DNA of 64,000 bases from Bolinopsis microptera (lineage: Eukaryota > Ctenophora > Tentaculata > Lobata > Bolinopsidae): positions 10,798,175 through 10,862,174 of the forward strand of contig NC_087078.1 in NCBI RefSeq assembly GCF_026151205.1, written 5' to 3'. Below the pieces are notes generated by a model that had not been told where the DNA came from, made no database searches, and was given only the letters and a program-made list of their open reading frames with translations. Numbering within the stretch: the first letter of the stretch is position 1; every line of letters starts with the position of its first letter. Position numbers and translations under genes: made by a program. Below are positions 1 to 12,252 of the stretch, one piece after another.

Positions 1-3000
1 GACTGACGTTAACGCTGTCGGAGTAGCCGTAGATGAGTACACGTTCAGCACCGGTTCCTCTGGAGACGGAGTGATAAGTTGTGTGGTGTGGGGTGATTCA
101 CCCCCACACTCTGTCACGTGGTCTAACGAAAGGGGTGATGCTATCACCAACCAACCTGATGAGGTAACTGCCATAGATAGCCGAGAATTAATAGTCTCAA
201 TGTACGATTTTTGAGCATGATTTTGATTATATGTTTTGATGTCTTCCAACTTTTAGTTCCCAAATGACCCAACTTTCAGACAGAAATCGCAGAGAGTATA
301 ACAGAAGGCATTACTTACACCCACACGCTCACTGTTAAGAAGATGACGTTTGGGGATCAAGGAAAGTACACCTGCTCAGTTGTGTTTGTGGAAAACGAAA
401 CCCCCGTTAATGTCGTCACAACTCTTAACAAGCTTTGTAAGTTGATTATCAGTGATATTCAAACATCTATCCATCATGTTGCCAAAATTATATTTACATA
501 TTGGTATTGTTTTATGCATGTAAAACGGATCGTTTGCCCGCCAATTTGATTGTTTTCAATTGTTCGAAATATATATGTATATATATAATATATATATTCA
601 ATAAATTCACTGCTAAGTGATTAATTTTCAGCTGCAAGTTTCGAACCAGCAACACCATATTTCGTCCACGAGAAAACTGTCCAGTTCTCCTGCGTGTACA
701 ACGGTTTGGATGACCCGCAGAAGATCGAATGGTTCAGGGTAAATGAATACGCCGATATTAATTAATAATTAAACCGAAATAAACTGAAAATCTAAAATAT
801 CTTAAAAAGATGTCTTGTGAAAAACTACGTTTTCTTTTGTTTTTGTTTCATTGACTCGTTAAAACCATCACCATAAAGAGCTACGATCTCAGAGTTCAAC
901 AGACGATGCTGAAAACCTAATCAGCAACAGTGATGCTAAGTACACCATTACCACTGGCAACTTCAAAGAGGCCTTCAGTACGAAGACTAGCGTTATCACT
1001 GTAGAGAATGTTGAAGTTACTGACAGTGGCGACTACACCTGCAAATGGACCACCGAAACCTTCAATCCTAAGTCAACAATGGTAGTCTCTGTTCGATGTA
1101 AGTGATTCTGTATTTAGCACGGTGTTCCTCAAGAGTTGTGAGCCTTGTCATGATTTTTTATAATTTCTATATTGTTCCAGAATTTTCTGCTTTACAAAAT
1201 TCAATCATATTACAAACAGAAACAATTTCAGTGCTGACCACTCTCTACAACGGCATACAGCACTCTACAACGGTATACAGCACTGACGGGTCAATAAAGA
1301 TCACGTGCAACTATGAGGGTACAACGAGTGGCACCATGGAGTGGTACTATAATAGCCAGAAACTGGAAGATGCTGCTGATGATGCCATCACCATCAACCC
1401 TGGTTCCCTGCAGAGCAATGCTCAGCAGTACACTTTGACAATTACTGACGTTACTCCTCCTGAAAATACGGGGTCTTACAGCTGTGTTCTCTCGTTCACA
1501 GACGGGGACAGTCTGCGAGCAAGCACGGAGGTTGTGGTGCGAAAATCATCCTCAGTCGACAGAGCGGGCACTGCTGAATCCACCATAGTTGTAACTGGTG
1601 ATGACCTTTCTGCCAGATGCCTTATGGAAGGTGACAAGGTTCCCTCTGGAGTGACATGGACTAAAGGTGGCGATAATATCGTGTTCGATGGATCCGTTAA
1701 GATAGAAAACACGAATACCAAACAACTGGAAAGCAGCATAAAGTTTTTCAGCAACATAACTATAAAAAGCTTCAATTTTGCTGACGAGGATAGTTACATC
1801 TGTAGCTTCATTTTTGAGGACGGTATTAATGTGCAATCAACAATAGAGGTCGTGTCTGCTAAAATTACCAACAATGAATGTGAGTTTGTAGACATCCGAA
1901 CCGACACCAGCAATACCTTAACCTGTGCTTACCATGGTAGTAGTGCTGCCACTGCTGTTTCCTTTACTCTACCAGACGACTCAGTTGTTGCTGGAGTATT
2001 GGCTGAATTCAGCGCTGGAGGGGATGCCAGTACGGCAGGTTCCCAAACGGGTAGTTACGCTGTATCTAGTGTGAGTGAAGCGTCCAGTGGTTCGTACAAG
2101 TGTACCTTCACTTTAACAGGAGGGAAGACTGTGGAGTTCATTCAGAGACTAACTGCAAGGAGTAAGTAAAAACTGAAATGTTTATATAATTTCCATTCGC
2201 TTCTCCGCGAAATGTTGACTCCAGAAATTAAACATAAAGTGTGCTTATTAACCTTGAATGATCTTCGTGCAGTAACAACAAACGTTATTTCAGAGGCTGT
2301 CATCGAATCATCAGCTGGTCTAAATGCAAATCTCATCGTACAGGATTCTATAACTCTGACTTGTACCGTTGCCTCTGGTGCACGGTCCTTAGACTGGTTA
2401 GTGTAGAACTTGTTGCAGAACTATTCAGGTCCTTCGTATAATTTACATTTGATTCAAATTTCAGGTTTCAATATGTTCATCCTCCGATGTGCTATAACAT
2501 TCCATCCATTTTCTTAATTTTAGGTACAAGGGAGCGGTCAAGCTGATCGAGGAGGAAGATTACGAACGAATAAAACTGTCAGAATCAGACGACTTGGTTT
2601 CCAAAATAACTTTTGACATCGCTGACGACAGCGCAGGGTCATACACGTGTCGTGCGGTTCAGTACGACGACTTCTGCCCTACCGAGGAAACGTTTGACTC
2701 GGAACCGGTTGCGGTGTCAATCATAGCGGCCGCTCTGATAACAAACCCTGCTAGTGCCACCGCTTATGGTGGTGCAAGCCACGTGTTTGAATGCGTGTTC
2801 CCTAATCCATTCGGAACTGATAATAACGAAATCACGTGGTCTTTCAAAAGTGCTGGGGATTCTGTTGCTAGGGTAAGTTTTGACATTATGTTTTGGTCCT
2901 ACCAAAAATAAAAATGAAAATATCCAATCTCGTCGTAAATCTGATGTACATTTTTTACCGAAGTACTGATCACATCTAACGAGCAAACTCATGTTTCATG

Positions 3001-6000
3001 TTAGCAGTATATTATAGTGACTGCAACAAATAAAATCCGGTGCCTTCACTAATACTTTTCTCACTCAAATTTATCCCATAATCGCAGCCGATGATAGGAA
3101 ATGGAGATGTGTACAATGACCAAAGTGAGAGAGTAATCGATGGAACAAAGGCATCTGACAGCTCGGTTGCAAATAAAATTTCAACCACCCTCACCATCGG
3201 AAGTGTTAGTCAAATCCTTCAAGTGATATCTGAGATTGCTGTTTAAGTATTTGCCGTTTCAGAGGTTTCTTTGACTAACTTTCGGACGCATTTAAAAGCT
3301 GGATAATCACCAAGCCTTTGCTGATATTTGAATTGTTAACTTTACAGGTAAACTCGGAAGCAGCAGGAGAGTATATCTGTTTCATAAAGTGGGGAAGAAT
3401 ATTCATCAAGTCCGCACCCGCCACACTAACAGTACGAGAAATCTCTTCTCCGCCCGAAACAACCAACGTGGCCAAGGGAGGAGAGGCTAAGTTCACTTGT
3501 AAAACTTCCGGTGACAGCGCAGCGTTAATCACTCTCCACAAGACAAGTAGTGATGAGTCAGTTGGTACAGTTGTTGTGACTGAAGCTACATCTGGTGACA
3601 TTGTGACTACCACTGGAATATTGACCATTGCTGGTGTCACAGCTGTAGATCACGGTATTGAGTATTATTGCAAAGCAGCTTGGGGTGAAAACACAGTGGA
3701 ATCAGGTAACGTGTTCTTATCTGTTTTGGATATAACGAGCTCAACAGAAACTGTGTGGGGCCTCGCTGGTTATGTACCGGTTTTCAAATGTTATTCAGAT
3801 GCTTTGCTCAAAGTAAACGCGAACGGCGATCCGTATTTGGTCAACAAGCAGAAGACATACGCCGATGCTCAAATAAGTTGGGAGTTTTTTGACACTTCAG
3901 ACACATCCTGGAAATCAACTGCTTCAAATTCACGGTGAGTGCATGCTTGAAAATATGACCATTTTAAACTATATTAAATAAGATAGCAGCTGAATACTAG
4001 GGGTATAAACTCCCTGCGTTGTGGCTTGTTTGCTGTACATAATCTAAGCTAAAGCGAGTGGTCGCTGAACTTAAGTTTAAATCTTCCCGAATGGAAATTC
4101 GTGTATTTTATTCAAAAACTAAATCTTAAACTTGCCCCTAGATTCGTGGTTAAGACATCGATGAGAAGCGTTGATGGGGTAAATTTGTCTCCTATGTCTC
4201 TCAATAACCTGGAGGAAGTTGATAACGATCTGAAAGTAAGATGTAACATCGCCTACCAAACAGATGCAGCCAACAACTTCTACGGAGGTACAGTCACCTC
4301 AGGAGAAATGACCATGAAGATCAGTTCCATCACATCCTTCACTTCCTCAAAATCCGACCCACTGGTTGGAGAAACCATCACTCTAACCTGTACTGCAACC
4401 GGAGAAACTGCTCCTACTTTCTCTTTTACAACCCAAGGGAAGAACCATTTCGACACTACTTTCTTTAAGTTGGTGAAGGCTGCAACTGTTACTTCAGTCG
4501 ATTCAGTACACACTGCGGAATACACTACAGAGACTCTCAGGGTTAACACGATGATAAATGGACAAGTTTTCAACTGTCTGGTAAGAAGACAATAAAAAAA
4601 AGATTATTGAATACGTTTCAAACTTTACAGAGTACAGCAATTATAACGTATAAAATAAACTCGAATAAATTATTGCCCCCGTCTGTAAAATTTGACGGGA
4701 GACCAAACATGGTACTGCACAGTACAATGTGCCCGCAATTACATGGCCCCGATATGATTACAAAAATGTGAAACAAAATTGTGAAAAAATAAATGTGTGG
4801 TGAAGAATGTGAAACAGTTCAAATTTCTTCAGACGATGCTGATACACTGTTTTTATCAAAGCTGACAATCTTATTGTTCCTTATTAAATGAACTTTGTTA
4901 GGCTCTGCTTTCCTCTTCTCTTTCAATTCCTCCCAGAGCTTCTTGAAAGCTTTCCTTTCTTCCACTGATCTGTCCGGGCAAATGTAGATACTTCCCTCTT
5001 TTGTGCGTAGAAGTTTATAAGCTTCCCTCAGCACCTAAGCAGCCATATCAGATAGCTTAGTAGGTCGTGATGTGTCAGCTCAGACCAACTTTACAACAGT
5101 CACGAAATGAAGTTTTCTCGTTTATCTCACCAAGAACAGCAACTTTGTTTTCTAACTTCTCACCGTCGGATTCACTTATTCCATAGATTACGACGTTTCT
5201 GCTTCTTTCATCCTTTTGAGCTATTGTTTTAACTGCAGTACATATCTTCTTTGGCGTAAGAGCAGCTGCACAAGTCTTCTTCAGGGCAGATAAATATGAT
5301 TTCATTTCTGTCTGCACTGTTGTTTGGACTGACTTGAGTTCTTCGTCCTTCTTTTCAATGAGCTTCTTTTGCAAATCAATGACAGTTTTCTGCTCCGCGA
5401 TAAATGAAATGTTTTGTTTATATACTCTCTCCGCAACCATTTGCAAATGAGGGGCTGCATAACGATTCAGAATGAAACAAACAGTTTTCAGCCAATCACA
5501 CAGTTTTTCTTTCGAAACTGATCGCTTGTTCAGGTTTTTTTATACAAGATCACCGTATTCTTTAACATCCAGTTCGTGGCACATTTCATTAAAAACACTG
5601 TTTGTAGCTCTCGCTACCTGATCTGCATTCCTAATCCTATATTCCAACGTACAGTTCTTGTATGCAGGATTGTATACAACTACAATATTTTTGTAAATAA
5701 TCAATATTTATTGAAAATGCATAAATCTTGATTGATAGAACAATGCAGTTCAGCACATTTTATCCATTTTTCTTATCGAGATTCGCTATATTATTTCAGG
5801 CTGACTACGGATTAGCTCAGAAAACAGAAAAAGAATTGACAGTCACAACATATTTCAATTGTGCTGATGTCACATGGAAATCATTAAATCCAGGTAAGGC
5901 ATCACTCCTGATCTTAGATCATAGAACTTTTAAAGAAAATATTATATTAACAATCGCCCTGCAAGCATCGGATTTAATAACGCTCTGGTTTTGGTTTCTT

Positions 6001-8314
6001 TGGACCAACTTCTTGCCAAGAGTATATGCAACTTTAATACTTGTACTTGTAAGTAGATCTACGATTGGGGTTAAGTCAAGTTAAGGGTTGAAGAGTTCCA
6101 GGTTCTGATAAACCTATCAACATGCATCTGAGTCAAGATATGCACAACTTTTTAATTCTTACTTCAAAACTCACCTACCCTTCCATACAGATGGAAATGG
6201 AGCGACAATAGCAGAGGAAGATCTTGGTGATGGTTCTCTGAAGCAGACTATAACCTGCCCTGTTAACTCAGACCAAGCTAGATTTGAATTAGTTACCCGT
6301 GAGTATTATTACTAAACGTTTTACACAATCTGTTGAAAATAAGCATAATTACACATCCAATTAACGTTATCTTTAGAACCTTGCCCGTGTTTTATTATTG
6401 TGGTATCACTTTCCCTATTCATAACCAAAACTCAAGCTTTTTATATCATTTTCCAGCACCCGGCTCGGCTGCAGCAATAACTTGCACCAAGGAGACTGGA
6501 AAGTATGACAACTTCCTTGCCCGGTGCAAAGAAACAAACCCATTGTCAACTGGTACGGGAATACAGAAGATGGTTGTTGCAAACAGCGCAGAGCAGGTGC
6601 TTTTTTGTTTATTTGTTAATCTGTTTATATGCTTTATTTAGTATTTATTACATTCCATTTATTTGTAAAGTTTTCACAGGTAAGAAAAAGAGGCTTGTAA
6701 ATAGGCCGCTTTTTCTATATATAACTATAAGCCGCTTTTTCGCCAAAGAAAGTTGTACTCGTTGTAGATGTACCTGTCACAACTTTAACAGTATATATTT
6801 CAGCCAGCGCCTTGCACTGCCGAAGCAACTGGTGAATATTCGATTGCAATAATGAAAGAAAAACTGAACTCACCGGACGATAATGTTTGTGGTTTTAGAC
6901 ATCAAGTTACGTGTTTGGGTGACGGAAGTAAGTGTTTTCTGTAGTTTTACGAGTTGATAAAATCATCGTGGTGACTGTTGACGATGATAATAAAACTGGT
7001 ACATTCGCGTGTTTATGACGCATATATTCTCAAAACTTATTATCTAAAATGCACCATAAACTTGATAAAGTGCCAAGCGAAGGCACTCACGTGACTTTAA
7101 GTGAACATCTATGAACCATCATTGTACCGCTTACTACAAAACACTCCCCTCACAGCGTGCACTCTGGATACAGACAAAACAGATTGTCGTTACGAGGACG
7201 GCAAGGTGATTATAGAGTACTTTGTTAACTTGACACCTGGTGTTTGGACTCCCGCTGAGAGATATCCTCTCATAGTAGTGAAAAATAAAATTCAGTTCTG
7301 GAGCTGTTCAAACAGTTATAATAAAAGGTAGTTATTAAAAAGTTATTATTTATATTAAAATAGTTATTATATTTATATAATATACAGTCATTTTATTCAG
7401 TGAAGGGACCGTATTCTTTCTTAATATTAACCAGAATATTCTACGAGATATATTGAAAGATATTAACTTTAAGAAATATTGAGAGATATTGGGAGATATT
7501 GAGAGATATGGAAGATATGGAAGATATGGAAGATATGGAAGATATGGAAGATATGGAAGATATTGATAAATTATACTCGTAATCGGTAAACAGTAAATTT
7601 ATGATATTTATCAGACGAAGACGAGGTGTTGATGATCCCGACTACGACTTTGAGCAAAGTAATGATAATTCATCCATAGCTACAGGTAATTGGCTGGAAT
7701 TGAGCTGGTAAAATCAAATTGCTTCCTTGCCAAATACAAAGTGAGACTTCTTATTTTACTGATTCCCCAGTCTTCCCCACTAACATATATTTCTAATAAT
7801 AACCATATTTTATGATTAACGTGTATCTGTACAGATGATTCTGAGTCAGTCCACCACCTAGCAGCTACAACCGTGGGGGTGGCGACCGTGGTAGCTATCA
7901 CTGCCTTACTTTCCTTCCTTGTAGTCAGGTGAATTTACATTCTTCTTAATTGCAATGCATCGGTTTTATTTATGATGGGGAGTGGGGACCAATTATTTAT
8001 GATCTATGGCAAACATATTGTTTAGAATTTAACTATTGGATCTACATATTTTAATTGGGTGCACTTCAATATAAGCTAGAGAAACAGTTCACTCTGTGTG
8101 AACATGACAATCACCATGTACACTTGTAGACTGCACTAGCAAAATAATTTCTATCATGATCTGGGCATATTGAGATTCATAGTGTATGTAACCTAATTTA
8201 ATGGCAATTATATAATATTACTACTTTTGGCCCACCCTGTATTAGTAGCTTTATTGATTTTTTCGTTTTTTCAGATTAATAAAACGAAGGTCAGAAGATG
8301 TTTCTACACCCTAG
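1..8314 (+). CDS. Ig-superfamily type I membrane receptor, 3' part (18 exons)
   Basis: Exons read as 1-163, 280-436, 632-738, 893-1097, 1232-2161, 2294-2396, 2524-2872, 3088-3204, 3348-3934, 4142-4580, 5800-5893, 6191-6298, 6457-6596, 6804-6927, 7156-7327, 7615-7685, 7835-7928 and 8275-8314 (TAG). All borders are GT-AG and every phase closes, giving 1,332 residues; the 5' end lies outside the window. About ten Ig-like units are visible from the F-strand signature (DQGKYTC, DSGDYTC, NTGSYSC, DEDSYIC, SSGSYKC, SAGSYTC, AAGEYIC, HGIEYYC). A cysteine-rich membrane-proximal region follows, then NKRRRRGVDD (RRRR near 1265-1268), a TM helix near 1297-1319 and a short tail ending RRSEDVSTP without ITAM or ITIM motifs. 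Likely a cell-surface recognition or adhesion protein; the ligand is unknown. The acceptor at 892 could instead be at 880, also in frame. Confidence 0.85.
4819..5446 (-). mobile_element. Non-LTR retrotransposon ORF1-type fragment inside an intron
   Basis: The minus strand encodes two adjoining reading frames (5446-5075 and 5034-4819). The first has a coiled-coil-like N-terminus rich in K, E and Q followed by RSRNVVIYGISESDGE, which resembles the RRM-like start of LINE ORF1 proteins. The second has the pattern IYICPDRSVEERKAFKKLW followed by an LIRNNKIV motif, typical of the ORF1 C-terminal domain. A break separates the frames, so the copy is dead. It sits antisense in the intron between the Ig receptor exons ending at 4580 and starting at 5800, which explains why that intron is long. 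Confidence 0.7.
7490..7565. repeat. 9-bp tandem array (atatggaag)n
   Basis: About six copies of a 9-mer in an intron of the Ig receptor gene, preceded by a looser 10-bp gagagatatt pattern. It lies between exons 7156-7327 and 7615-7685 and does not touch either splice site. Confidence 0.9.
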
Positions 8315-9050
8315 AAAAATCACAAAATTTGTAAAGTATACGCGTGACGTTTACTAAGTTACTTTGAGAAAGAAGGCTTCGCTCTTTGATTTTTATTTTT
8401 TATTAATGACTGCTTGAAGTTAAAGAAACTTTTTGTTGACTATCTGAGATGTCTATGATTTGATTTTTACAATACTGTATGCTTGTAAATTACCTTTGTA
8501 CTTTTTTCACTGTGTTAGGTTCTTGTTATGAAATTAGTATTAGAATTCCATTAATTAATTTTACATTTTCTCAAGAAAATAGGTGCATAATCCATATTCT
8601 GATCACATGTCAGAACTCAAATTGTTTTTGATCCATTACAAATATCATTGATCGTTTATATATATAATTATATTTATATCGTAATTAGATTGATGTTACG
8701 TTTATATGCTTTGCAGATTGTATTTAAATTTATATGATTGTTTAAAAAAAGAAAGCTAAACTAGAATTTGCATAATTATATAGGTTGGTGTCATAGCTGA
8801 TAGCTGTTATGAAGCTTTGTCATGTTCATTGTTCGAAATAAACCTTGTTGAGATTGAATTTTATGCTGACATCACTGGATTACTGATAAAGAGAGTCTTG
8901 AGTTGGCTGTTGCTCAAGCATAGAGTGCTTGGGTCTGGGACCTGACAGCGCCCTAGATTACAATATTTTAAATTTATGATAATATCTCATGCCCTGAAGT
9001 GTGTTTTTTGTACTAATTTACTAACACTGCAATAACTTTCTGTTTTCAAT
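8315..9050 (+). other. 3' UTR of the Ig receptor and AT-rich spacer
   Basis: No reading frame or repeat is recognised here. A canonical AATAAA lies at 8837-8842, about 520 bases after the stop codon, and is the best candidate polyadenylation signal. The sequence turns into the dispersed repeat family near 9050. Confidence 0.6.
8837..8842 (+). terminator. Candidate polyadenylation signal AATAAA
   Basis: A perfect AATAAA hexamer downstream of the Ig receptor stop codon. No transcript end is available to confirm use. Confidence 0.45.
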
Positions 9051-9451
9051 ATCAGCTGACTGACGCCGAGTAGGGTATTTTGGCCGTTCAAACTCAAGAC
9101 TTTTAAGAATTGAAGCAGCCGTATTGATCCTCCAAACCTACAACTTTCAAGAGTTAGAATTAGCTGCATTTTGCCGTTAAAATACAACTTATACTGTTTT
9201 ACTTCATGATTTGGCCGTAATTCAAAAGCCAATTTGACAAGAAGTGGAGCTCACGGTCTCACTTAACATCACTTATCGCTCAGTTGAGCGATCATGTCTT
9301 GCGACTACTTATAGACAGCAATACAGGCATATGATCCGAATACGAAATATCCTTGTGTTTGGCAATTGGCATGTAGTAGCCCTAATTGGGTACTTCGTCA
9401 TCAGTTATAATATAAGTTTATTTTATAACCTGAACATTATCAATAATTGAC
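9051..9451. repeat. Dispersed repeat, diverged relative of the palindrome arms
   Basis: Bases 9060-9250 match 17790-17990 at low identity (shared segments such as gccgtattgatcct and tttgacaagaagtgg). Bases 9280-9410 are a diverged copy of the inner arm at 10190-10310 (shared words gtcttgcgacta and gggtacttcgtcatcagtta). This places the big palindrome inside a wider local repeat family. Confidence 0.65.
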
Positions 9452-11871
9452 GCGGTTTTTGACATAAAGACCACGTCTACAGGCTTAACCCTAGTGAAAA
9501 ATATTACCAACTTCCTTTATCTTTATACGGCCATGTCAAGTGCAAAATATGTAACAAAGCAAAAACAAAGAAGTGATAAGAGCTTCGCGTAAAGGGAATG
9601 GCGTGCACAATAACAACTGACGGGGCCCTTTTAGAAATATTTTTAAATCAAGTTCTTGTGTAAAATTATTTAGCACGCTTGCAATCGTTTCGAAAAACGT
9701 TAATTAATTTGAAAAATAATGATCTGATCGTTTTGAAAAACGTTCATATTTTTCAAAAGGTTAAAGAAGGTTTTCAAAAAGGCCCAACGGAAATTATATG
9801 CTCGATGCGCTAGGGCCCCAAATACTAATAGTAATAAGCGTATTTTTACCGTAGAATTCATTAAAAGTAGTTCTGAGATGATAACTGATATGGAGTTTGG
9901 CTGTGTCATATCAGGTGTCCACCGAGCGGTTCTGCTTTGTATCACGTTGTGACTCCAACGTCGTTTCACAGTCGTTCTTATGATACATGGGGAGCCGCGC
10001 ACTCATACAACGTATGACAAGGGCTCATCGGGTCACTTATTGACCATTGTTAATGGTCTGGCCCGGCGCGCGCTACTTCTTAGCACTTGCCATGCCATCG
10101 GGCCATAATATTTCGAGAAGAAAGCAGCGCGCGCTACTTCGAAGAAAGTTAGACGAGTAATATCCGTCAAGTCACTGACAATCACTGTAGTTGAGCGACC
10201 CTGTCTTGCGACTAGACAGCAAAAGGCATACGATTTTTATACGACAGATCCTTAAGTGTTTGGCTTGCAATAGCTATAATTGGGTACTTCGTCATCAGTT
10301 ATGCGTTATGATACCCATGCCACCAAACCTTACTGCCTGGCGGGCTTGCTATCACCTAACCATGTGCTTTTGCGCCACTGCGGGCGTGCTTGTTTCACCA
10401 CCGGGAGGCGGTCGTGCGCCATTTCAAGCCGAACGGCTTTGGATAGAGCAAGGGCTTGCTAGAGGTGATTATTTTTCAATAGCATGATCAATGATTGTCG
10501 TCGCGCCTTAAGGCCCTTTAGGCATGAAAATGATCTAGATCGGTGTGTTTTTGGACGTTGATTCCGAATCACCCCCCATGACGTAGGGTTAAAATGCTTC
10601 CCTGGAGAGTTATGGGCAAAAAACCGTTTTGGTCACGTGACAGGCTAGTAAGAGCCTTTCATGGGTGATGGGCCAAATAAAGGGTCGCAGCTTTATAATT
10701 TTGCAATTTAATGTGGTTGTCATGACTCCATTCATGGTGCATGGATGAATTCAGAATTCAAATTATAACAGTCCACTTGCAGATGGAAAAGCAGCAAGCT
10801 CTACGTTCAACGTTACGCGCGACGACAATCATTGATCATGCTATTGAAAAATAATCACCTCTAGCAAGCCCTTGCTCTATCCAAAGCCGTTCGGCTTGAA
10901 ATGGCGCACGACCGCCTCCCGGTGGTGAAACAAGCACGCCCGCAGTGGCGCAAAAGCACATGGTTAGGTGATAGCAAGCCCGCCAGGCAGTAAGATTTGG
11001 TGGCATGGGTATCATAACGCATAACTGATGACGAAGTACCCAATTATAGCTATTGCAAGCCAAACACTTAAGGATCTGTCGTATAAAAATCGTATGCCTT
11101 TTGCTGTCTAGTCGCAAGACAGGGTCGCTCAACTACAGTGATTGTCAGTGACTTGACGGATATTACTCGTCTAACTTTCTTCGAAGTAGCGCGCGCTGCT
11201 TTCTTCTCGAAATATTATGGCCCGATGGCATGGCAAGTACTAAGAAGTAGCGCGCGCCGGGCCAGACCATTAACAATGGTCAATAAGTGACCCGATGAGC
11301 CCTTGTCATACGTTGTATGAGTGCGCGGCTCCCCATGTATCATAAGAACGACTGTGAAACGACGTTGGAGTCACAACGTGATACAAAGCAGAACCGCTCG
11401 GTGGACACCTGATATGACACAGCCAAACTCCATATCAGTTATCATATCAGAACTACTTTTAATGAATTCTACGGTAAAAATACGCTTATTACTATTAGTA
11501 TTTGGGGCCCTAGCGCATCGAGCATATAATTTCCGTTGGGCCTTTTTGAAAACCTTCTTTAACCTTTTGAAAAATATGAACGTTTTTCAAAACGATCAGA
11601 TCATTATTTTTCAAATTAATTAACGTTTTTCGAAACGATTGCAAGCGTGCTAAATAATTTTACACAAGAACTTGATTTAAAAATATTTCTAAAAGGGCCC
11701 CGTCAGTTGTTATTGTGCACGCCATTCCCTTTACGCGAAGCTCTTATCACTTCTTTGTTTTTGCTTTGTTACATATTTTGCACTTGACATGGCCGTATAA
11801 AGATAAAGGAAGTTGGTAATATTTTTCACTAGGGTTAAGCCTGTAGACGTGGTCTTTATGTCAAAAACCGC
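9452..11871. mobile_element. Foldback-like element: 1,055-bp inverted arms around a 310-bp spacer
   Basis: Left arm 9452-10506 and right arm 10817-11871 are reverse complements with no net indel: the coordinate sum is 21323 at both the outer and inner edges. I saw only isolated substitutions, for example c/t at 10063 against 11260 and a Pro/Ser difference in the mirrored ORFs near 10330 and 10993. The spacer is 10507-10816. No transposase is visible, and the ORFs in the arms (98-100 codons) simply mirror each other. A non-autonomous foldback element or a recent palindromic duplication both fit. Confidence 0.8.
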
Positions 11872-12252
11872 CCATGCAAAATTATACTTTTCGGGATAAC
11901 TCTTGACCAGGCGCGAGCGCGCGCTACTTCGTAGCACTTGCTACTAACATTTAGTAAGTTAGACGAGTAACATCCGTCAAGATAACTCAAAATTGACTAC
12001 GACAAACGATGTCCTTGATTGACGATGTCAACCCATCGACGCGACGATGCGAAGCAAGAATGCTAGTTCGCGCGGCGCGTCGAAGCGGCGTAGTCCTCCA
12101 AACGATGTCCCTAAATTTACATTCGGGGAGGGGAACGTTATTTTTACAAGGCAAGGCAATCATTTTGCTAAAAACCAAAATTCGCTATCTCTTTTAATTT
12201 TTAAGTTAGGCCCTACACTCCTGCGCGCAGTGTTGTGACCTCCCTTCGTCGT
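11872..12252. repeat. GC-rich repeat block with inverted partner at 17.6 kb
   Basis: The end of this block, 12215-12252 (core gtgttgtgacctcccttcgt), reappears inverted at 17605-17640. A segment containing gcgcggcgcgt near 12070 also recurs near 17300. These two inverted edges bracket about 5.4 kb holding the RT fragment and the satellite-like array. Confidence 0.6.

Noticed and set aside
9700-11623. Mirrored ORFs of 98-100 codons in the palindrome arms
   Set aside because: They are identical because the arms are inverted copies. They show no domain, no splice support and biased, repeat-like composition.
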